This document shows, in pieces, positions 57,121-64,000 of a stretch of DNA of 64,000 nucleotides. This DNA comes from Maratus speciosus. Lineage: Eukaryota; Arthropoda; Arachnida; Araneae; Salticidae. Numbering within the stretch: the stretch's first letter is position 1; each line of letters begins with the position of its first letter. Location of the stretch: NCBI GenBank assembly GCA_963932465.1, contig OZ010786.1:446884619-446948618 (forward strand), written 5' to 3'. Made by a program: the position numbers and the translations under genes. Under the pieces are notes generated by a model, which saw nothing but the letters and a program-made list of their open reading frames with translations, had not been told where the DNA came from and did not search any database.

Positions 57121-58300
57121 CTTTATATCCGACATATGCTCTTTACATCTGGTATTGAATTTTCATTTGGCCATACGTATATAATGACTTCTCATTCCCC
57201 CTCCTTAATAAATGTAATCATATAAACTCCTGAGAGGTCATTCCTACTAATAGGATTGATTTTGGTGTTTAAAAACTTCTTTAACTTGGGGGGGGGGGGG
57301 GGAGGCTTCCCGATCAAACATAAAACGAAATCTTTAAATAAACAATTAAATTAAAAAAATCAAAAAACCGACTGCGTAAAAAGCGAACTAATTAATTATT
57401 TCTCATCAATGTGAAACTATTTTTTTTCCAATTCCTACTATTAGCTCACACTCTCGCTGTATATATCTTGTTCAAATTTTCAATCGTTAATAAATTACTT
57501 ATTTATTCATCCAATCAAGCTCAAATAAATTTTTTTAAACTTGTAGTGGATGACACTTGATGTTAATCCAGTTTTTTTTTAAATATTAATTCATTAATTA
57601 AATTAAATTAATTAATTTTCAATAATCGAGAGAGACCTCTTCTTGATCAAGGTATTTTAAGACCGAGAGAGCTCTCTTCTTGATCAAGGCATTTTAAGCG
57701 GAGGTAAGAAGAATGGGAGAAAAAAATTCTCTTATTGACCTAAGTAGGAATTGACTTAAAGTATTTTTTTTTATATTACTTGTTTATATTACTTACCTTT
57801 TTTTTATTTACATGTATTGATGACTTTTAGGTTGTGTTTATTTGTTAGTTCCTATCTATAAATACTGTTTTGATGAAGTCTATAAATGTCTATGATGGTT
57901 AGAGTTGCAGTAAAGCTAGAGATCCTACATACACAACTTCCAGGTTGTATGATATTTTAACGGAGCTTCCGACTGTAAAATAGTCAATGAAGCATCTTCT
58001 TCATTTTGAAAGACCTATCCAATGATATGCCACTCAATAGGGTGCGTAATTTTTTTTCCGTCTCTACCGCCATTTTGTATTTTACGGCCACCATTTTGAA
58101 TTTATAAAAACAAAACCTAGCCTATAATCATCGGGCCATTAAGATGAATTGATAGAGACCGCATTCATTAAAATCCATCTAGCCGTTGGCATGTCTTGGG
58201 TGTATAAAGAAATCCACATACACAGATACGCGTGAAACACATAACCCTTCTTTTCAGTCGGTAATAAAGGATATTTTATTTAATCAAAGAAACACGGGAA
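57121..58300. other. No recognised gene
   Basis: It contains a G homopolymer (57288-57302) and a duplicated phrase CTTCTTGATCAAGG(T/C)ATTTTAAG (about 57638 and 57678), which also resembles CTTGATCAAGGCACTTTAAG inside the 59922-60995 element. No conserved ORF. Confidence 0.45.
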
Positions 58301-58306
58301 ATAATT

Positions 58307-58990
58307 TTATGCCACCCTTTTCATACTAACTTCATTAACAGTTTTATTTTTAGAAGTATCCGTGTACATTTTATCAAAGGAGCACTGAATTAATTTGTTA
58401 ATTAACTTTACCTGATACCCATTATCAATAGCAATATGTTTAATTTTCTCCAATTCATACTCCAGATTTATATCGGAAGAAATTCTGAAAGCACAATTAA
58501 TTAGGAACCTGAAGGTGGATAATTTATAAGATATTGGGGTGCATGCATCGAAAGGTATAATGTTTAAATCCGCAATAGATTTTCGGTAAACTGAACGGAT
58601 TAACTCTCTCCCCCCTCTGTTTAACTCGACATCTAAAAAAGGAAATCTTCCACCTGTTTCTAGTTCAACAGTAAATTTAATATTATTGTCAAGTTCATTT
58701 AATTCCTGTATCAAAACCATTAAATCCACAATATTCCCTCACCAAACAATAAAAATATCGTCGGGTCGTAATTTAATTTCCGCCAGAAGGCCAGACACTG
58801 TAGACCCTATCGGCGCACCACAAGACTGTTCATTAATAACATTATTAAAATACATATAGTGTGGGCATTTCCCGAGCAAAGCGATATAAGTAAGCGTCCT
58901 ATCTTAAATGGGAGAGGTAACTGCAAGATTAAAGGCGAGGTCACATCAATCAAGGTCGCAATCTACGTAGAGGACGGGGATAAACTACAG
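58307..58990 (-). pseudogene. Penelope-like element reverse transcriptase remnant
   Basis: Minus-strand translation gives YFNNVINEQSCGAPIGS (RT motif before the catalytic region) followed at once by RPDDIFIVW (the YVDD-type catalytic motif, first residues altered), then a TGA (58739-58741) and a clean frame with IKFTVELETGGRFPFLDVEL and ELIRSVYRKS, to a stop at 58307. PFLDV and SVYRK are hallmarks of Penelope-like retroelement RTs. The normal segment between the APxGS and DD motifs is mostly deleted, upstream sequence is frame-shifted, and no GIY-YIG endonuclease is visible. Confidence 0.75.
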
Positions 58991-59049
58991 GAAGATGCCT
59001 GTTTTCTTACTTCACAAACTAAAATTGTAAAGTTTTTTTCACCTTGATT

Positions 59050-59544
59050 AATAGCTGAAATGTCTCTGACAAGGCGAAGAAAACTTCGTGGTGTCCAGTA
59101 CGTGGGACGCCCCTCTCGCTACGCCATTATTTTGCAATAAATGTGGTAAACAAAATTCTGTTCCATGAGTGACTAAAGATTTAGAAAATATGCGCAGATG
59201 GTAGATATCCTGTCATATATGATGTCACACTAAAAGCCCGCGTATGTGGATTATCACCCTGTCCACAAGATTGTGCAACTGTGTTAGTTTACGCGCCGAT
59301 TTCTGTATTAAGTTTGTACGCTTACTTATATCGCTTTGTTTCCCGAGCTTTAGCCTTTCCACTTTTGGATGTCTTTAATTTAATCAATTTCACTTTTGAA
59401 TTTGTCCGGTTTCAATTTTTCAATTTGTTTTCCTTTTCGTTCCTGGCTAACGGTTACAGATTCTCGGCAAAAGGGACGTGGGCAGGGACCCTTGCGGAAA
59501 CTTAAAAAAAAATTTAAACTTGGGTTCTAAATTTGGGATAAACT
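59050..59544. other. No recognised gene
   Basis: Somewhat less AT-rich than average; it may be further degraded Penelope-like sequence. The 74-codon ORF at 59281-59505 has no domain that I recognise. Confidence 0.35.
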
Positions 59545-61120
59545 TTAAACCTTAAAAACACAATGTTGTTTTATTTAAGTGTCCTAACCGTCTTATAAAT
59601 GTCTGTCACATCATGCTTATTTACTCAGATACATAATGGCGGCGATACGATCTACTCAACAGCACTTTTTTAAATCGGTAACTTAGCTAAATATAGATAT
59701 GGTACCGATGAGTATCTTTTCCTGCAGTCGGGCAACAGTTAGCAGCTGACACCTGAGATATAAGCGAGTTCCGTGAAGTCAGTTATTCACTAGGGAAGTA
59801 ATTAGGGTTACGTATAAAATGATTTAGAAGAGGTGGAAGTTTGCGTAGAGTTATGTCACCGGGAAGAGTCAATTTAAAATAAGCATTCGCCATTTGTCTT
59901 AGGTAGGAGAATACTGATGTACAGTCGTGGAAAAAAAAAGTAAACACCCCCTACTAACTCCTCAACAAATTATCGTAGAAGAAAGTTACTGGTACCGAAC
60001 GATTGGAAATAAAGTCTACTTTTAAATGATGTATATAAAATTTGTTTAAGGGGCCATCTACATATTAAAACGAAACATAACTTTGTTTTTTTTTCAATAG
60101 CAGTACCCAATTCTGACAGCATAAATGAACTCTACACTCTTCAATTAGCCTAAAAACGAATTTTTATGCAATTCGTACCATAAGTTTCCGAGAAATTAAT
60201 TATTTTAAAACGAGCGTATTTTCAGGGCTGTATCCAAATTGATGTTCCGTACTGGATTGTTAACTGAGAGAGCCGCTTCCTTGATCAAGGCACTTTAAGC
60301 ACCACTCAAGGAGTCAATGAAGCGTGTTCGATTACAGTATGGCAGAATAAATTTCAAAATGTCTACTCACTTCCATCATAGACGGCCCCTTAAACCATCA
60401 TTTTGCCGTTTTTTAAGCATAATTTGAAAACTACTTGGAAGAAAAATGTGAAATTTTTGAATTTCCATAAAGCAGGACTTAATAAATCTAAATCCATCAA
60501 AAAAAAATGTAGGTTGCAATTCATAATTTTTTCGAATATTAATTTCATAATTCATAATTCATATAATAAAATTATAAAAATTGCAAATTCAGCTTATTTA
60601 TGTTTGAGTATATTAGTATTATTACCACAAAAAAATTAGCACATTAGGAGCATAATTTCGGGAGATATAAATAAAAATATGAAAATATAATTTAACATTA
60701 GAAGCACTAAATTTTGAATGTTTATAATTCAAAAACTTATCATTCAAATGACTTGAAATTTGGTGTCTAGGCATAGTTTGAATCGAAGATTTGAAATATC
60801 TCGTTAAAATTGGGTATTGCCATTGAAAAAAATGAAGTTAGGATTCGTTTTAATATGTAGATGACCCCCTAAGAAAATTTTATATACATCTTTTAAAAGT
60901 AGACTTTATTTCCAATCGTTCGGTATCAGTAACTTTCTTTTATGATGATTTGTTGAGGAGTTAGTAGGGGGTGTTTACTTTTTTTTCCGCGACTGTACAA
61001 TTTTCAGAATCCAGGAACCTGAAATTCTCGATTTGAGTGTGTATCAGAAAGTTTGCGCTACTGTCTAAAATTAATGTTATAAACACAAAATATATAATAG
61101 TTATACCATATTTGAATGAG
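59545..61120 (+). repeat. R1 copy C, right part, split by a TA element
   Basis: 59560-59919 aligns with 3770-4125 and 18720-19460 (TCATGCTT, TCAGA(C/T)ACATAATGG, TATCTTTTCCTGCAG, GAAGTAATTAGGGTTACGT). The segment after the inserted element (61000-61120, with GTCTAAAATTAA and TATAAACAC) resembles 6490-6560. The insertion point TACTGATG-TA has an uninterrupted counterpart at 19459 (ATACTGATGCACC). Confidence 0.6.
59922..60995. mobile_element. 1.07-kb TA-flanked element, copy 2
   Basis: The ends CAGTCGTGGAAAAAAAAAGT and, inverted, CAGTCGCGGAAAAAAAAGTA continue into ACACCCCCTACTAACTCC; TA at 59920-59921 and 60996-60997. The interior matches 20723-21785 read on the other strand (GTTCATTTATGCTGTCAGAA, GGACTTAATAAATC(T)A). 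No transposase. Confidence 0.8.
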
Positions 61121-61189
61121 CAAAATAGATTTTAAATATCACAATTAAGTTCGTTAAGGTTAAAATTGTATAGAATTATTAAAATACAT

Positions 61190-61500
61190 TTTTGACACTT
61201 TCCAACATAGTTGAAAAGATTTTATAAATTCGGTTTGTCTGTCACTCTGTGTGACCACACTATAACTCGCGTAAAGTTACTGAGATTTTCATGCAATTGA
61301 TATGTGCTAATGATATTTACCATGATATGTTCGGCATTCAATATAAAGTGTGTATCGTTAATAGTTCATTTACAGGGGCACCCAAATAATTTCATTATTG
61401 GTCAATAGGAGGCGTTTGCAGTGTATTTTAATGACATTACGCTATTTCAAAGGCATTGAAATTGGTATAAATCACTGAATTTCACTAAAGGATTATTACT
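61190..61500 (-). repeat. Member of the GACAGAC/hairpin-ended repeat family
   Basis: Starting with the inverted hairpin (GACACTTTCCAAC / GTTGAAAAG), then CGGTTTGTCTGTCACTCTGT, ACTATAACTCGCGTAA and TGTATTTTAATGACATTACG. It corresponds to 6145-6472 in the opposite orientation. Confidence 0.5.
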
Positions 61501-63317
61501 ATAAAATAAGGCATTCATAGCACTTATCGTTCATTTACAGGGGCACACTAAAGAAATCGGTTACAGTACTGTCTTTGAGCAATAAATGCTGAATGTTGCT
61601 CTTTCGGTACATTTTCAAAATACATTTGTATTTTGTATTTTAAACTGACTAAAGGAAAGTATTTTAGTAATTTATTTTGAACTGATTTTTTCAAGTATTT
61701 TGTATTTTGAAAATACTCAAAATACATTTCTGTTGATTTCAATCTGCTTTTTTTTAAACCGCAGATCTGAGATTCACTAAAGCAAAATGCGCACCTGACT
61801 GTTTTGTTTCGTCTTAGGGTTATAATGAATGCATCTGCTCTGCCGAAGCATTTTTGCTGAATGTTTCCAATTCTAACGTTCTAGTTTTTATAGTTCTAAC
61901 ATTGCTATGAGAATGACAAAAACTACTGTGTAAACAGGAAGAATCATGTAGAGTTTTGCTGTGTATTCCATTTTTTTAAAATACGATAGAATATACTGCA
62001 GTTAGTTATTCAAGACTCGTGAAAGAATGACTCAGCTCCCACTGATAATGTATGAAGTGAATTAATTAATTGGGATATTACAGTTGCGCTGTATTAGGCG
62101 GGAATTTTTTAAAAGATAATTTATGTTGATAATGGTGTTAAAAAGTTAAGGCAACATGCAAAATGTGTAAAACAAGGTCTACTTTTATAAGTGGAACTTT
62201 TGAAGCCACAACTAACTTTAAAACTCATTTAAATTTTAGATTTTTTGTTTTATACCGTTATGCACTGATTGAAACATTTTTTATAGCTCTTTGTATTCAT
62301 TGTATTAATGTTCAGATATAATTTACCCCAGTCGTGTTAGTTATTAAATGGAGAGTGGATTTTATTGTATAAATATAGTTCTATTAATTGATATATTTAT
62401 TTTTACAAATACAGTATGAATATGTTTAAATTCAGTTTTACAATATAAATGAATGAGATTTTCAATATGTTATGAAAATTTAAAGTCATTTTATTAAAAT
62501 CACTTATTCAAGATTGATGGAACTTTAAGACAGACCACGACGATGAGCGATGCATTGATGACAGGCACCTTTAATTTATTAAACTCTAAAAGATCATTAC
62601 TAAAGCGCACTACTAAAAAGAAAAAAAAAAACATTATTTGGTGTCATTTCCACATATTATAATATTCATAGGATTTAAACAATAACATTTAGCATGTTCT
62701 TTATTTTATATTTCTCTTTAAATTATTTCTTATTTTTTATTCATGGGAGTCACTCATATTTTCATTAAAGTGATCGGGGCATTAATGAATTATGTATTTT
62801 TTTTTAACCGACTCTCAACAAAGGGGTTATGCAATTCGTTTATATCCACGCATAACTCTTGAACTGATGCTTCGATTTTCAATCTCGCTCTCTCTTCTTT
62901 TTTTTTTCTTATTTAAGAAAGGTTTCTGCTTGCAGGTGACAATGTTTCGATTTTGAACCGATTCGATTTGAACCGATTTCGATTTTGACAATGAACCGTT
63001 TTTTGGTTTTATAAGCATTATCTTTCATAAACATTAAGCTATCATCACGAAATTTTAATATATCATCAGGTACTGCACGTGAAAATGAGGGATATTAAAT
63101 AACTAAGAGAATTAAGTAAAATGAACGAGGATTACTGTTCTGCACCAGATAAGTAAATAGATTTTATCCGAACGCGCATCAACCAGCGGTGCCGTTTGGG
63201 TCAGGTGGAAGCTATTTTTTTCGTTCTGGGTCGGGTTCGTGTTCGTTTGGCCCTTATTCGAGTTCTGGTATGTTCTTGTTGACTCTTGCGGGACGGGTTT
63301 GAAACAGTGCTGAAATC

Positions 63318-63320
<3 letters not shown>
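61501..63320. other. No intact gene; possible BED-finger trace near 62130-62240
   Basis: Plus-strand pieces DNGVKKLRQHAKCVKQ and, after a shift, STFISGTFEATTNFKTHLN resemble the BED-type zinc finger that begins many hAT transposases, but the cysteine pairs are incomplete and the rest of the protein is absent. Near 63190-63310 a GGGTCGGGTTCG-rich patch resembles the GC-rich ends of hAT-like MITEs. Both readings are weak. Confidence 0.25.

Positions 63321-63361
<41 letters not shown>
63321..63361. repeat. Poly(A) tract, 41 bases
   Basis: Uninterrupted A run. No retro-inserted body with a clear partner duplication is recognisable beside it. Confidence 0.95.
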
Positions 63362-63364
<3 letters not shown>

Positions 63365-63639
63365 CGGTTTTCGGCGTATTCAGTTCCAGCTGATAATCGT
63401 ACTTTAAAAAACCTTAAGGAAATATTCCATGTGTGTGTGTGGAGGGGGGAGATCTATTTTCCTAATATCCTCGACTGAGCAGTGTCTCTTAGGCTGTGAA
63501 ACCAGAGGTAGATGCTATAACTTTATTGATTAAACAGAGAGTATACAGAGATTCTTAAAAATAATCCAAATGGTATACAGCGTACACCTCCGTATATGGG
63601 GCATTCTCACAATCTTTTGACTTTCATGTCGCTGAATAA

Positions 63640-63950
63640 TAATTTTTATTTTAATACACTTTTATGTGTTTTTTTTATTTCATTATATTGGGGAACATCC
63701 CATTGCATGATTGCACAACAATATTAACGAAATACTAAATAAGGTTTGGACGATGTTGAGGGTATAAACACCTGGAAAACTCCTATACTAATAATATTTT
63801 TTTATTTAATACACTTTTTTGTGTTTTTTTTTTTTTTATTTTATATGCTGGGGAACATTCCATTGCATGACTGCATAACAATATTAACGAGATGAATAAC
63901 TTTGGGACGATGTGGGAATCCAAATACCAGGAAAACTCATCTACGGTCCC
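63640..63950 (+). repeat. Tandem repeat, unit about 160 bp, two copies
   Basis: GGGGAACAT(C/T)CCATTGCATGA occurs at 63690 and 63850. TTTAATACACTTTT(A/T)TGTG precedes and AACAATATTAACGA follows in each. The array may continue beyond the region shown, since the window ends at 64000. Confidence 0.8.
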
Positions 63951-64000
63951 GTGTCCCTGACGCTGATTTTAAGTTTGGAGCTCTCTGGATAAAATTGTTT

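Overview
The window reads as AT-rich, repeat-dominated eukaryotic DNA, most likely arthropod. Spiders or other arachnids are my best guess, from the mix of Tc1, mariner, Penelope-like, Helitron and tRNA-like repeats, but nothing here identifies the species. I recognise no intact host gene, rRNA gene, functional tRNA gene, CRISPR array or prokaryotic feature. The only intact long coding region is a Tc1-like transposase (55838-56878). Everything else that looks coding is a decayed transposon fragment or an ORF created by a tandem repeat.

Layout. 1-6.6 kb: copy A of an unclassified dispersed segment (called R1 here) carrying a tRNA-like palindrome and several small terminal-inverted-repeat (TIR) elements. 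8.5-9.2 kb: a dead mariner. 9.9-12.3 kb: a TIR-bounded block holding seven 327-bp tandem units. 13.1-19.5 kb: R1 copy B, which has acquired a second tRNA-like palindrome, three TTAA-flanked MITEs, a 1.5-kb TIR element and a 384-bp MITE; copy A supplies pre-insertion sites for several of these. 20.7-21.8 kb: a 1.06-kb TA-flanked element, seen again at 59.9-61.0 kb. 22.8-25.8 kb: a non-autonomous Helitron with an internal array of about 295 bp and a nested GC-rich hAT-like element. 27.2-28.0 kb: a foldback made from two transposase 3' ends. 33.7-34.7 kb: a TTA-flanked TIR element. 37.4-38.4 kb: a partial R1 copy (D). 38.4-42.3 kb: a large foldback palindrome whose arms both carry the same conserved ORF fragment, interrupted in one arm by a 1.5-kb TA element and bordered by a 16-bp minisatellite. 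45.6-48.0 kb: a TA-flanked element with a two-stop Tc1-like transposon nested in it. 50.6-52.1 kb: a 292-bp array followed by the same 16-bp minisatellite. 52.1-53.0 and 59.5-61.1 kb: R1 copy C. 53.2-54.6 kb: a TTAA-type MITE and a zinc-finger remnant. 55.6-57.1 kb: the intact Tc1-like element. 58.3-59.0 kb: a Penelope-like reverse transcriptase remnant. The last 0.4 kb holds a 160-bp tandem repeat.

The pieces do not form a cellular pathway. What they share is a history of nested transposition, foldback (inverted duplicate) formation and expansion of tandem arrays inside transposons. The observation most worth pursuing is the 38.4-42.3 kb palindrome with its duplicated ORF fragment and the minisatellite it shares with 51.7 kb. 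All alignments were made by eye; boundaries quoted to the base rest on visible TIR and target-site matches, the others are approximate.
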